A DNA stretch of 64,000 nucleotides from Bacteroidales bacterium (GTDB taxonomy: Bacteria; Bacteroidota; Bacteroidia; Bacteroidales; UBA12077): the NCBI GenBank assembly GCA_003446015.1, contig DMBU01000154.1:55989-119988 (forward strand), given 5' to 3'. The position numbers and the translations under genes are program-made. The notes under the pieces are model-generated. The model ran no database searches, was not told the DNA's origin, and saw only the letters and a program-made list of their open reading frames with translations. Below, in pieces: positions 1-9,514 of this stretch. Position 1 is the first letter of the stretch. Each line of letters starts with the position of its first letter.

Positions 1-760
1 GTTCCATGATATCGAATCCAACAACTTTGTTATTATCAATTACTAATTTAATAAAATCAACTACCTGATACCAGGTTAATCCTCCGGGTTCGGGAGTTCC
101 TGTCGATGGCATGATTGAAGGATCAAAAACATCTAAATCGATAGTAATAAATACATTCCCGCTTATTTTTTTTAGTACATCATTCATCCAGTTTGGATTT
201 GAATGAATATCAGTTGCGAAAAAACATTTTTCTTTTTTTAAAAATGGTTTTTCTACACTATCCATACTTCTTATACCCACCTGGACAAGATTTGTTGTAT
301 GTTGAGCTTCATGCACAGCACATGCATGATTGCATTTTGATCCATCATATTCGGGTCGCAAATCGGAGTGAGCATCAAATTGAAGAACTGTAAGGTTTTT
401 AAAATTTTCGCGAAAAGCACGAATTGATCCAATACTAACTGAATGTTCGCCACCAAAGAGGGTTACAAACTTGCCCTTTTTTATATATTCTGAAGCAGTT
501 TTATGTACTGCTTCAACCATTTTTTCAGGAGAACTATTTTCTGTAACAGGATCAGCTAAAAACACACCCTGTTTATAAACTTCTGAATCGGTTTCAATGT
601 CATAAATTTCCATATTCTCCGATGCTTCTAAAAATGCTTCAGGTCCTTTGTCGGCACCCTTAATCCATGTACTTGTTCCATCATATGGTACAGGAATTAA
701 TACAATTTTAGATGATTCGAACATTGCATATTCGTCAGGAATTCCGGCGTAATTCTTCAT
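1..760 (-). CDS. speB: Agmatinase (ureohydrolase family), 3' end cut by window edge
   Basis: About 253 codons are present; the C-terminus lies beyond position 1. Family role: hydrolysis of agmatine to putrescine and urea with a binuclear manganese centre in the cytoplasm. The metal-binding signatures are visible in order: GGEHSVS, DAHSDLR and IDLDVFDPSIMP. The start is the ATG whose complement is at 758-760, giving MKNYAGIPDEYAMFESS. It lies 32 bases downstream of the arginine decarboxylase stop on the same strand, so the two probably form one operon making putrescine from arginine. The paralogous families (arginase, formimidoylglutamase) are possible, but the decarboxylase neighbour supports agmatinase. 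Confidence 0.9.
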   Translation of the reverse strand, partial: MKNYAGIPDEYAMFESSKIVLIPVPYDGTSTWIKGADKGPEAFLEASENMEIYDIETDSEVYKQGVFLADPVTENSSPEKMVEAVHKTASEYIKKGKFVTLFGGEHSVSIGSIRAFRENFKNLTVLQFDAHSDLRPEYDGSKCNHACAVHEAQHTTNLVQVGIRSMDSVEKPFLKKEKCFFATDIHSNPNWMNDVLKKISGNVFITIDLDVFDPSIMPSTGTPEPGGLTWYQVVDFIKLVIDNNKVVGFDIME

Positions 761-792
761 AACTGTTTTAAAAAAAGATCTAAGTATTTTGT

Positions 793-2187
793 TTATTCAT
801 ATCCAAGGATTTTTAAAAAATCCTGCGGTTTTTGTTCCTTGGTAAAGAGTCTTGTTGTGAACTTTCCCCTTGCACCCTTATCAATAATAATATGCTTTGG
901 ACTCGGAATTAGGCAATGTTGCAATCCTCCGTATCCGCCTAATGTATCCTGATAAGCTCCTGTATTAAAAAACCCAATGTATTGTGTATCGTTTGGATTG
1001 TACTTAGGTAAATAAATAGCATTGCTATGTTGCTCTGAATTATAATAATCGTCGCTATCGCAGGTTAATCCACCAAGAAAAACTCTTTCATAGGTATTGT
1101 ACCATCGATTAATTGGAAGCATGATAAATCGCTTATTTATTGCCCAGCTGTCGGGTAAAGTAGTCATGAATGAGCTGTCGATCATATTCCATGCTTCACG
1201 ATCATTCTGTTTTTTTTGTCCTAAAACAGAATAAATAATACCACCACTCTCACCAACTGTAAATGATCCGAATTCAGTAAAGATATTTGGTTCTTTCAGG
1301 TTATTTGCTTCGCAAAATAGTTTGATTTGAGATATTATTTCGTCAACCATGTATTCGTAATCATAATCGAACGAAAGTGAATTTTTTATTGGGAAACCAC
1401 CTCCTATATTTAAAGAATCGAGTTCGGGACAAACTTTTTTTAACTCACCATATACGTTTAAACATTTAACTAATTCACTCCAATAATAGGCATTATCTTT
1501 AATACCCGTATTTATAAAGAAGTGTAACATTTTAAGCTTAATGTTCGGATTCTCCTTGATGTTTTTAAGGTAAAAATTAACAATGTTTCTGTACCCTATA
1601 CCAAGACGTGAAGTATAAAATTCGAATTTAGGTTCTTCTTCGGAAGCAATTCGGATACCAACTTCAAAAGGCACTTCGATTAATTCTTCGAGGCGATCCA
1701 GCTCTTTATAATTATCAATAACAGGGATTGTATTTTTAAATCCGTTGTTTATTAATCGGGCAATATTCTCAACATAAGCGTCGCGCTTAAATCCATTACA
1801 AATGATATATGTTGATTTTGTTATTTTCTTTTCTTTGAAAAGCTTCTCAACTATATTAATATCATATGCCGATGAAGTTTCGATATGAATATCATTCTTA
1901 AGAGCTTCGTGTAAAACATGCTTAAAATGTGAACTTTTAGTACAATAGCAATAATAATATTTGCTTCTGTAATTCACTTTTTTCATTGCACTTTTAAACC
2001 AGGATTTGGCTCTTTGAATTTGATTTGAAATTTGAGGTAGGTAAGTAAATTTTAAAGGTGTACCGTACTTTTCTATGATATCCATTAGCGGAATTTTGTG
2101 AAAGAGAAGATTGTCATCATCTAAATCAAACTCCCTTTGAGGAAAGTCGAAAGTCTGTTCAATTAGGTCAAGGTATTTAATTTTCAT
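793..2187 (-). CDS. speA: Arginine decarboxylase, alanine-racemase-fold type (short, about 460 aa)
   Basis: 464 residues. PLP-dependent fold III decarboxylase (Orn/DAP/Arg group 2), predicted to convert arginine to agmatine in the cytoplasm. The PLP lysine is in YCYCTKSSH (K84), in place of the more common AVKAN form. The glycine-rich phosphate loop is NIGGGFPI (about 260-267), and the C-terminal substrate region includes VFLGGLTCDSDD and GAYQD. At 464 residues it is much shorter than enterobacterial SpeA (about 650) and matches a compact version I associate with Bacteroidota. The agmatinase gene follows directly, which fixes the likely substrate. Diaminopimelate or ornithine decarboxylase activity cannot be excluded from sequence alone. 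Confidence 0.83.
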   Translation of the reverse strand: MKIKYLDLIEQTFDFPQREFDLDDDNLLFHKIPLMDIIEKYGTPLKFTYLPQISNQIQRAKSWFKSAMKKVNYRSKYYYCYCTKSSHFKHVLHEALKNDIHIETSSAYDINIVEKLFKEKKITKSTYIICNGFKRDAYVENIARLINNGFKNTIPVIDNYKELDRLEELIEVPFEVGIRIASEEEPKFEFYTSRLGIGYRNIVNFYLKNIKENPNIKLKMLHFFINTGIKDNAYYWSELVKCLNVYGELKKVCPELDSLNIGGGFPIKNSLSFDYDYEYMVDEIISQIKLFCEANNLKEPNIFTEFGSFTVGESGGIIYSVLGQKKQNDREAWNMIDSSFMTTLPDSWAINKRFIMLPINRWYNTYERVFLGGLTCDSDDYYNSEQHSNAIYLPKYNPNDTQYIGFFNTGAYQDTLGGYGGLQHCLIPSPKHIIIDKGARGKFTTRLFTKEQKPQDFLKILGYE

Positions 2188-2338
2188 TCATATAATATAT
2201 AACTTGGTTTTAAGAAATGCAAATTAAGTAATTTTTATAAAAAAAAGTCTTTTTAAAGTAGGCAATCTTTTATAAAAAATAAATAAAAATAAAAAAGCCG
2301 CAGCAGGGGCGACTTTAAGTTCTGTTTTATGAGGAGAA

Positions 2339-3487
2339 TTAGTAGTATAAAATCCAGGCTTGTAATCCTTTCTCTTGTGCAAGGAACTTGTATTCGGCAA
2401 TAGCTTTATTCTTTTCGGTAAAAGAGTTAAAGCTTACTGCATGCATTCCATTCCGTTCTGCTAATTTTTCAGCGTTATATCCTTCTGCTTTCAGCTTGTT
2501 CATGTATGAAATGGCATATTTTTCGTTTTTAAAACTACCTGCAATGATGTAATATTTTTTTTGTGGTGGAACTGGTTTCTGTACTTCTTTGGCTACAGGC
2601 TTTTTTGCTTCTTCTTTTGTTGTTGGCGCTGTTTCAGGTTTTGCTTTTGCTGTGGTTTTTTTGGCAGTAGTTGTTTTCTTTTTCTGACTTACTTTTTCTG
2701 TTTTTGCTTTTTCCTTATTAAAAACTTTTTTAACAGTGCTGAAATTTAAAAGAGCCCAAATAAATATCGCTGCAACAGGCAATCCAATTGCAATTGACCA
2801 TATTAATCCTTTATTCATTGATTTTTTTTCTTTTTTATAACTGTATATTGATTTGCCTGGTTCTACAATAATTGTTGATTTTGTTTCCTCTTTAACCACA
2901 GTTTCAGGAGTTTTCCCGCCTGCCTGATGGGCAGGTTCCTCATCTTTAAATTCTTCTAAAACAATTTCTTTTTTAGATTCTTTTTTAACTTCGGTGATAC
3001 TGGTTTTTTCTTCGGCTTTAGGTTCTTCTTTTGCTACTGGCTTAGTTTCTTTTTCTTCAGTGGATTTTTTAGTGGTTTTTCGGGCTATTGGTTTTTCTTC
3101 TGCTTTTTTATCCTCTTTGCTAGTTTTTGTTTCTTCTATAATAGCAGGTGTAAATTGAACTTTACCCTGTTTGTCGGCTACAAACTCACCAAAATCAGCA
3201 ATTACAAATGGTTTTTCATTATCAAGCTCTTTTTTAACACGATCAATGAATTCTGTAATTTTTTGGGCAGCTTGCTCTTTCGTAATATTTTCTTTTTTGA
3301 TGATATATTTCTCAAGAAGTTCATCATTAAATTTTAGAAAGGGGCTAAAATAAATATCTTTCAGTTTTTCTTTAAGTGTATTCGCGTCCTTACTTTTTGA
3401 AGTAGCTCTTACCAAAAATGCTCCAAAGTTTGGAACAATAACCCTGTTGTTTGTGGCAAGTAATTCCTGAATGTAGGTTGCGATCAT
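2339..3487 (-). CDS. HU-like (CCDC81-type) and SPOR domain envelope protein
   Basis: 382 residues. Residues 1-115 look like the HU/IHF-like domain pair found at the N-terminus of Bacteroidota SPOR proteins (IVPNFGAFLV and FVIADFGEFV motifs). Residues 116-225 are a Lys/Glu/Thr-rich linker, 227-248 a transmembrane helix, 250-305 a Lys/Ala/Thr-rich linker, and about 308-382 a SPOR domain (YYIIAGSFKNEKYA). SPOR domains bind denuded septal peptidoglycan, so a role at the division site is likely, with the HU-like part on the cytoplasmic side of the single helix. A GC-rich palindromic repeat (2919-2935) lies in frame inside the linker and encodes PAHQAGG. Confidence 0.82.
   Translation of the reverse strand: MIATYIQELLATNNRVIVPNFGAFLVRATSKSKDANTLKEKLKDIYFSPFLKFNDELLEKYIIKKENITKEQAAQKITEFIDRVKKELDNEKPFVIADFGEFVADKQGKVQFTPAIIEETKTSKEDKKAEEKPIARKTTKKSTEEKETKPVAKEEPKAEEKTSITEVKKESKKEIVLEEFKDEEPAHQAGGKTPETVVKEETKSTIIVEPGKSIYSYKKEKKSMNKGLIWSIAIGLPVAAIFIWALLNFSTVKKVFNKEKAKTEKVSQKKKTTTAKKTTAKAKPETAPTTKEEAKKPVAKEVQKPVPPQKKYYIIAGSFKNEKYAISYMNKLKAEGYNAEKLAERNGMHAVSFNSFTEKNKAIAEYKFLAQEKGLQAWILYY
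2919..2935. repeat. GC-rich palindrome inside a coding region
   Basis: CCTGCC-TGATG-GGCAGG, a 6-bp stem with a 5-base loop, much more GC-rich than its surroundings. It shares the CTGCCTG half with the palindrome at 45438-45451. It resembles the short dispersed palindromes of Bacteroidota genomes. Here it sits in frame in the SPOR protein linker. Confidence 0.5.
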
Positions 3488-3576
3488 GACATTTGTTTTT
3501 TGTTAGCATTAATTTTATAAATGTAAATAATTACATTAAAAATCAAAATAAATATTAGTATTTACTTACATCTGAA

Positions 3577-3605
3577 CAAATGTAATAAAAAATTAAGAGA
3601 TTCAA
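3577..3605 (-). promoter_or_regulatory. Bacteroidota-type promoter of the HU/SPOR gene
   Basis: Read on the minus strand: TTG (3605-3603), 18 bases, then TACATTTG (3584-3577), which fits the TAnnTTTG -7 consensus and the spacing seen at the tRNA-Gln promoter. It would start transcription near 3570, about 80 bases before the ATG at 3487. Confidence 0.5.
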
Positions 3606-3650
3606 TTACAGCTTAATACTGAAATTGATGAAATAAGGAAATAAAGTCAG

Positions 3651-6600
3651 CTAATTCTTTAAAAAAGCTTTATGTATTGTGGAAAGTAAATCTTCAATTT
3701 TAATAGGTTTTGAGATGTAATTATCAAAACCTGCGTTTAAACATTTCTGGCGATCATTATCGTGAGCATATGCTGTTTGACCAATAATTTGAAGATTTTG
3801 TCTGTGTTCTTTTATTTTTTGAGTTGCCTCAAATCCATTCATAATTGGCATTTTAATATCCATAAGAACGAGATCAATATTGTCGTTTTTTAAACATAAA
3901 TCAACCGCTTCTTTACCATCTTTTGCCCAAAGAATTTTAGCTTTTGTAGGAGAAAGAATTTCTTCGATTAGTTTATAATTTACATCAATATCATCGGCAA
4001 TAAGAACCACCTTGTTTTGCCAGTCGAATGTGTTTACAAGTTTTACACTTGTATCTTCAACAGTTGATTCAGCTGTTTCGAAAGGTAATGTAAAATAAAT
4101 ATTTGTACCTTGATTTGGAGTTGACTGAACCCAGATTTCTCCACCTAAATGACCAACTATTTTTTTGGCAATGGTTAATCCTATTCCTGTTCCTCCATAT
4201 TCGCGGGTAAACGATTCATCGGCTTGTCGAAAAAGATCGTAAATCATATCAAATTTTTCATTTGAGATGCCTATACCCGAATCAATCACATAAAATTGAA
4301 TTTTATTCTGATCTTTAATAATGGTATAACCAAACTCAACAAAGCCTTTTGTTGTAAATTTTATGGCATTCTCGATTAAATTATAAAGGATTTGTTTCAA
4401 TCTTACCGGATCTGTAACAATTGAAAAATCTTTTATTCGCGATCCCTTATTCATTGAAAGATGAATGTCTTTTTTGGTATCGTTTTCAATTTGAATACTA
4501 AAAGATACATAAAGGTCAAGAAGGAGCTTATTTAAAAAACATTCTGTTTTATTCAGTTGAAAATCTCCTGCCTGTATTTTTGAAATATCAATTACATCAT
4601 CAATAAGTTTGAGAAGGTTTTGACTATTATCGTTAATCAGGTTGTTTAATTTAACCTTATCGTCATAAGCCATTTCTTCATCGAGCAATAAGTTTGAAAA
4701 TCCAATAATTGCATTCATTGGCGTTCTTATCTCATGCGATAAGTTTGCAAGAAAAGCAGTTTTTAAACGGTTCGATTCTTCTGCTTTTTCTTTTGCATCA
4801 ATTAACTCTTTTTCGGTTTTTTTCCTTGATGTGATATCTTCTGAGATAACAACAAAGTGGGTTATTTCAAACTTGTTATTAATAACAGGAGAGATGGATG
4901 CCAATTCCCAATATCTTTCACCGTTTTTCTTAATGTTTTGGAACTCACCCTGCCAATCATTCCCCTCTATAACGGTTTTAATAATATCATTAAAAACATT
5001 ATTTGAGTTAGAATCAGAATGTAAGATGCTGATTTCTTTTCCAAGAACATCTTCAGGTAAGTAGCCTGTAATTTGAGTAAAACTTGGATTTACAATTTCA
5101 ACCTTCCCTTCTAAGTCAGTAATGACAACGCATGCAGGTGAATGTTGAATTGCATTCGACAGGATTTTAAGCTCGTATTCAGTCTTTTTCTTTTGAGTAA
5201 TATCAATGGAAACACCTCCTATTTGCCAGGTGTTATCTGCTGCTCTGAATCTAAATTTATGTGTTTGATACGACTTTAATTCACCCAATTTATTTGGAAG
5301 ATTGTCCTCAACAACTAATAATTCTCCATTTAAAACTCGTTTATCTTCTTCAATTACACGATTAGCATATTCTTCAGGGAAAATTTCTTCAGGAGTTTTG
5401 TTCTGGCAATCGGTATTTGAATAGATATTATCCATAAATTTATTTAAATATACCGATTTTAGCTCTTCGTCTTTAATAAATACACCTAGAGGAAGATTAT
5501 CCATAAAAATGGAAAATTGTTGTTCTGTTCTTAATAGAGCTTCTTCAACTTCTACTCGCTTTGAGATATCCTTAAAATCTTCAATTATTCCAAGAATTTC
5601 TCCATTTTGACCTTTAAATGCTACAGAATTCAAAATCCCCGGAATTATTTTCCCGTTTTTGTTCTTTTTCTTTATGTCTTGTTCAACACGATCTTCGCCA
5701 TTTTTAACTTGATTTAATGGACATTCTGCTGTATGACAGTAAGGGCCGGGGAAAATGTTAAAACACTTTTTGCCTTCAGCATCTTCTTTGCTAATTCCCG
5801 ACATCATTGTAAATGCTCTGTTCACACGCAAAATATTAAAATCAGTGTCGATTAAGCGCATACTATTTCCAGTGGTGTTGAAAATCTGATTTAATTCGGC
5901 ATTGGCATTGACAATCTCTTTCGTTTTTTGGGCCAGTCTTTTATCAAGAGAATCCTGTAAATTAAATACTTTTTGAATTAAGGTATTGAACGAAAAATGC
6001 AAAATTATATAGGTGGACAAAAGGATTAGAAAAATGATAATGATTGATTTATACAGAACGGCCAGATATTGATTTTGAAGAACTGTAATGTCGCGTGCAA
6101 AAACAACTCCATCAAGTCCCTCATTATGAAAACTGGTTTCCGTATTTATAATATTCAAATAGTAGTACTTATCATTAAATTCAAATTTACCCGGAACTAA
6201 AGATTTGTTTTCCACTACTTTGGCAATAATTTCGTCATTATTCGGCGAATGAATAATATATTTATTATCGATAACGGTTGATCCAAATTCATTAAGAATA
6301 TTTTGATCCAGCGTTGATGTATTAAACAATCCTGCAATATTAATGTCGTAGTTTCTTGCTAAAAAGGTAATAATTTCATTTTCACGAATAGCAAATTCTA
6401 TACATCCAACGTACTGTCCTTCAAATACAATAGGCTCTGCAATTTTATAATACAATAGAGAATTTACAAATTCAAAACCGGTTTTTTTTCTTTTTTCTTG
6501 ATTGGCTTCAAAAACAATGGAATTCTTTGGAGCTGTTTTTTGACTATTTCCATAACCGGTTTCCATATTTAAGGCTAAAGAATTTTCCTTCGTGTAAAAA

Positions 6601-6932
6601 TTAACAACAAAATGATACGGATCTTCAGACTTGAGTATAGTATAAAAAGGGAATATTTTTCGGTATAAATTTTCAATATTGTTTGCCTTGAACTCTTTCT
6701 TTATTTCAGGATTATTTACAAAATATTGTATTTTTTCTCTATACAACTGATTTGTGTTTTGGAAAAGATTTTTAATTTCAAGGTTAACAATATCATTTTC
6801 CTTTTGGATTTGCCAATTGATATATTGTTTTTGATTTTTTATGCTTATGGCAAAATATATTGCACACAATACACTCAAAACAAACATAACTGTTAATATA
6901 GTCTTATTCTTTAGCCGTCTTTCGAATTCCAT
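3651..6932 (-). CDS. Membrane-bound hybrid sensor histidine kinase (three PAS domains, HisKA, HATPase, receiver)
   Basis: 1093 residues. Order: transmembrane helix about 12-30; periplasmic CACHE-like sensor about 35-285; second helix about 293-315; PAS domains at about 345-460, 470-590 and 595-715; HisKA with SHEIRTPMNAI (phospho-acceptor H733); HATPase with NLIENAIKF, DSGIGIS and GGTGIGLTI; C-terminal receiver with LVLMDIKMP (phospho-acceptor D1025) and the SKPI lysine. The first PAS carries a cysteine cluster (CFNIFPGPYCHTAECP) known from a subset of PAS domains, possibly a metal or redox site. No separate response regulator gene lies nearby, so phosphotransfer partners are unknown. The periplasmic ligand cannot be predicted. 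Confidence 0.93.
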   Translation of the reverse strand: MEFERRLKNKTILTVMFVLSVLCAIYFAISIKNQKQYINWQIQKENDIVNLEIKNLFQNTNQLYREKIQYFVNNPEIKKEFKANNIENLYRKIFPFYTILKSEDPYHFVVNFYTKENSLALNMETGYGNSQKTAPKNSIVFEANQEKRKKTGFEFVNSLLYYKIAEPIVFEGQYVGCIEFAIRENEIITFLARNYDINIAGLFNTSTLDQNILNEFGSTVIDNKYIIHSPNNDEIIAKVVENKSLVPGKFEFNDKYYYLNIINTETSFHNEGLDGVVFARDITVLQNQYLAVLYKSIIIIFLILLSTYIILHFSFNTLIQKVFNLQDSLDKRLAQKTKEIVNANAELNQIFNTTGNSMRLIDTDFNILRVNRAFTMMSGISKEDAEGKKCFNIFPGPYCHTAECPLNQVKNGEDRVEQDIKKKNKNGKIIPGILNSVAFKGQNGEILGIIEDFKDISKRVEVEEALLRTEQQFSIFMDNLPLGVFIKDEELKSVYLNKFMDNIYSNTDCQNKTPEEIFPEEYANRVIEEDKRVLNGELLVVEDNLPNKLGELKSYQTHKFRFRAADNTWQIGGVSIDITQKKKTEYELKILSNAIQHSPACVVITDLEGKVEIVNPSFTQITGYLPEDVLGKEISILHSDSNSNNVFNDIIKTVIEGNDWQGEFQNIKKNGERYWELASISPVINNKFEITHFVVISEDITSRKKTEKELIDAKEKAEESNRLKTAFLANLSHEIRTPMNAIIGFSNLLLDEEMAYDDKVKLNNLINDNSQNLLKLIDDVIDISKIQAGDFQLNKTECFLNKLLLDLYVSFSIQIENDTKKDIHLSMNKGSRIKDFSIVTDPVRLKQILYNLIENAIKFTTKGFVEFGYTIIKDQNKIQFYVIDSGIGISNEKFDMIYDLFRQADESFTREYGGTGIGLTIAKKIVGHLGGEIWVQSTPNQGTNIYFTLPFETAESTVEDTSVKLVNTFDWQNKVVLIADDIDVNYKLIEEILSPTKAKILWAKDGKEAVDLCLKNDNIDLVLMDIKMPIMNGFEATQKIKEHRQNLQIIGQTAYAHDNDRQKCLNAGFDNYISKPIKIEDLLSTIHKAFLKN

Positions 6933-7210
6933 TTATTTCCGTTCTTCCCTCGTCAATAAAATAAAGCTGCAAATAAAGTAAAAAATACTGAACTAAAAAA
7001 TTACGGTTGACAGGTTTGTAAACATTTTTTCAAAATTTTAGTCAAAAACTTTTTTTCTGTCTGTTAATAACTTAAGAGTCTCTTTCGCAATGTCCTGTAA
7101 AATTAGTGTGAAGAGAAATCCTATAGATTTAGTCATTTGAAGGGATATCAAAATTTTTGTTTTAATTACAATATAACTAATTTGCAATATATTTATTAAA
7201 ATCACTAAAA

Positions 7211-8359
7211 ATGAAAACGATAATACTGAAAATAAAGCTTTTATTCCTTTTGACATTCACTCTATTTTCTATTGAAACATTTGCCCAACCCACATTCCGG
7301 GAGATTAAGATTATAAATGAAATACCTGCAACTCCAGTTAAAGATCAGGCAAATACAGGAACTTGCTGGAGTTTTGGCACTACATCTTTTATTGAATCGG
7401 AGCTTATAAGATTAGGAAAAGGAGAGTTTGATTTATCTGAGATGTTCACGATCCGATGTACATACGAGGATCATGCACGGATGTTTGTACGTTATCATGG
7501 GAACATAAATTTTGGAGCTGGAGCCGAAGGCTGGGATTTATTTAATGTGGTAAAGAATTATGGTATAGTTCCTCAGGAAGCTTATCCCGGATTAATTGTT
7601 AACCCTCAAATGCACGACCATGTTGAAATGGATCAGGTTTTAAAATCAATGATGGCTGTTTTAATTAAAAAGGATAAACTAACAACGGTTTGGAACAAAG
7701 CTATAAGCGCTGTGTTGGATGTTTATTTAGGAGAATATCCTCAAGAATTTGAATATAAAGGTAAAAAGTATAGCCCAAAAAGTTTTCGTGATTATTTGGG
7801 AATCGATGTATCAAATTATATTGCATTTACTTCATTTACAAACAATCCATATTATACTGAAATTGTATTTGAATCGCCCGACAACTGGTCAAATGGAGCT
7901 GTAAAAAATGTAAAACTGGATGATTTAACAGAAATTATTAACCATGCATTATTAAACGGATACTCTGTTATTTGGGCAAGCGATGTAAGTGATCCCGGAT
8001 TTAATCATAAAAAGGGTCTTGCTATTGTTCCGGAAAAAGACTGGGCTGATATGAATGAGGATGAAAAAACTCAGACATTTATAAAACCAGTAAAACAAAA
8101 AGAAATTACTCCTGAACTGCGACAAATTGGGTATGATAATTATGAAACCACCGATGATCATTTAATGCATATTGTTGGATTGGCAAAAGACAAGAATGGA
8201 ACCAAATACTATAAAGTAAAGAACTCATGGGGAATCGACAGCAATGAATTTGGAGGGTGCTTTTATGCTTCAGAATCATATGTAAAATTAAAAACCATGA
8301 CTGTTGCTGTACATAAAGATGCTATACCTAAGGCAATTTTAGAAAAATTAAACGAATAA
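7211..8359 (+). CDS. Secreted papain-family (C1, bleomycin hydrolase/PepC-like) cysteine peptidase
   Basis: 382 residues with a signal peptide (1-25, ending IETFAQ), so the mature protein is exported. Catalytic elements of the C1 family are all visible: oxyanion Gln46 and Cys52 in VKDQANTGTCWSF, His320 in DDHLMHIVGL, and Asn338 in VKNSWG. The long insert between Cys and His and the motif spacing fit the C1B (aminopeptidase C) branch rather than plain papain. The next gene starts 5 bases after the stop, so the pair is probably co-transcribed. Likely role: peptide breakdown in the periplasm or outside. Confidence 0.88.
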   Translation: MKTIILKIKLLFLLTFTLFSIETFAQPTFREIKIINEIPATPVKDQANTGTCWSFGTTSFIESELIRLGKGEFDLSEMFTIRCTYEDHARMFVRYHGNINFGAGAEGWDLFNVVKNYGIVPQEAYPGLIVNPQMHDHVEMDQVLKSMMAVLIKKDKLTTVWNKAISAVLDVYLGEYPQEFEYKGKKYSPKSFRDYLGIDVSNYIAFTSFTNNPYYTEIVFESPDNWSNGAVKNVKLDDLTEIINHALLNGYSVIWASDVSDPGFNHKKGLAIVPEKDWADMNEDEKTQTFIKPVKQKEITPELRQIGYDNYETTDDHLMHIVGLAKDKNGTKYYKVKNSWGIDSNEFGGCFYASESYVKLKTMTVAVHKDAIPKAILEKLNE

Positions 8360-8364
8360 ATTAA

Positions 8365-9450
8365 ATGATCAGGAATAAACTTCTGATTTTATTCTTATTG
8401 CTTGCAATTTTTCAAACATCAAAAGGACAGGATGAGGTTAATAATCCAATAAGTTTTGCCCTAAAACCGCAATATGGATTAATTCTTCCTCATTCGAGTA
8501 AAGTTGAACATCTTACAAATACAAATCCATTTGGGCTTGAATTTGAACTTTCCTGGTTAATGCTGAAAGAAAAAAACTGGCAACAATGTAACTGTTTTTC
8601 AAAAACTGGAATTTCATTTTTATACATAAATTATGATAATCCTGAAATTGTTGGAAGTTCATTTAACTTAATAGGATTTGCCGAACCTTTTTTTATTCGT
8701 TCCAATCGATTTTTATTTTCAGCCCGAATGGGTGTTGGATTGAGTTTTCTCGATAAAATTTATGATAAAGTTGATAATCCTGATAATACATTCTTTTCAA
8801 CGCATCTAAGCTTCATTGTGCACATTGATATTAATGCCTATTATCAGCTTAATAACAATTATAGCTTAATGTGTTTTGCTAAATACAATCATATTTCTAA
8901 CGGTGGAGTAAAACAACCTAATTATGGAATGAATTTTCCAACATTTGGAATAGGTGTAAATTACTACCCCTCAAAAAAATTGATTTTCCCTGAACGTAAC
9001 AGGCAAAGGTTTACACCTGAAATGTTTTATAATGTATATTTTTTTGGAATGATAAAAAAAATAAAGGAAGATGAATATTTTCCAGAAGTTACTACTTATG
9101 TATTTGGTTTTTATGGATTAGTGGGTAGAACAGTAAGTATTCTTAATGGTTTTAGCTTGGGATTTGAGTATATTAATGATGGAGGAGCAAAAGAGGAAAT
9201 AGAGAGAAAGGGGGTGTATAAAGATCACCAAAAAATATCAGGTTTAGTTGGTCATCACTTGTTGTTTGGGAAATTTGATTTTTCTCAGTACTGGGGAACT
9301 TATATTTATGCTCCTTATAAGCCTGCAATTTTTTTCCAACGCTATTCAATAAGTTATAAGTTTAATAATCATATTTTAGGAGGTGTTACCTTAAAAGCTC
9401 ATGGTGATGCAGCAGATAGTTTTCAAATATTATTGGGGTATTCATTTTAA
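8365..9450 (+). CDS. Outer-membrane acyloxyacyl hydrolase / PagL-like lipid A deacylase
   Basis: 361 residues with a signal peptide (1-21, ending KG|QDE). Alternating hydrophobic beta strands indicate a barrel. The N-terminal two thirds match the PagL/acyloxyacyl hydrolase family: the KYNHISNGG stretch gives His176 and Ser178, the expected HxS catalytic pair, followed by PNYGMNFPTFGIGVNYY. PagL removes the 3-O acyl chain from lipid A in the outer membrane. The protein is about twice the length of Pseudomonas PagL; the extra C-terminal half (about 210-361) also looks like barrel strands. Downstream of the C1 peptidase by 5 bases. Confidence 0.78.
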   Translation: MIRNKLLILFLLLAIFQTSKGQDEVNNPISFALKPQYGLILPHSSKVEHLTNTNPFGLEFELSWLMLKEKNWQQCNCFSKTGISFLYINYDNPEIVGSSFNLIGFAEPFFIRSNRFLFSARMGVGLSFLDKIYDKVDNPDNTFFSTHLSFIVHIDINAYYQLNNNYSLMCFAKYNHISNGGVKQPNYGMNFPTFGIGVNYYPSKKLIFPERNRQRFTPEMFYNVYFFGMIKKIKEDEYFPEVTTYVFGFYGLVGRTVSILNGFSLGFEYINDGGAKEEIERKGVYKDHQKISGLVGHHLLFGKFDFSQYWGTYIYAPYKPAIFFQRYSISYKFNNHILGGVTLKAHGDAADSFQILLGYSF

Positions 9451-9514
9451 TCTCCCTTGATTCCTTTTTATCCTGTCTTTTTATAAATTTGTATAACATT
9501 TAATTGTTTAAAAA

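Noticed and set aside
7038..7256. Minus-strand open frame upstream of the C1 peptidase
   Set aside because: It overlaps the peptidase start and signal peptide on the other strand and has no recognisable domain; the hydrophobic stretches are the complement of AT-rich DNA.
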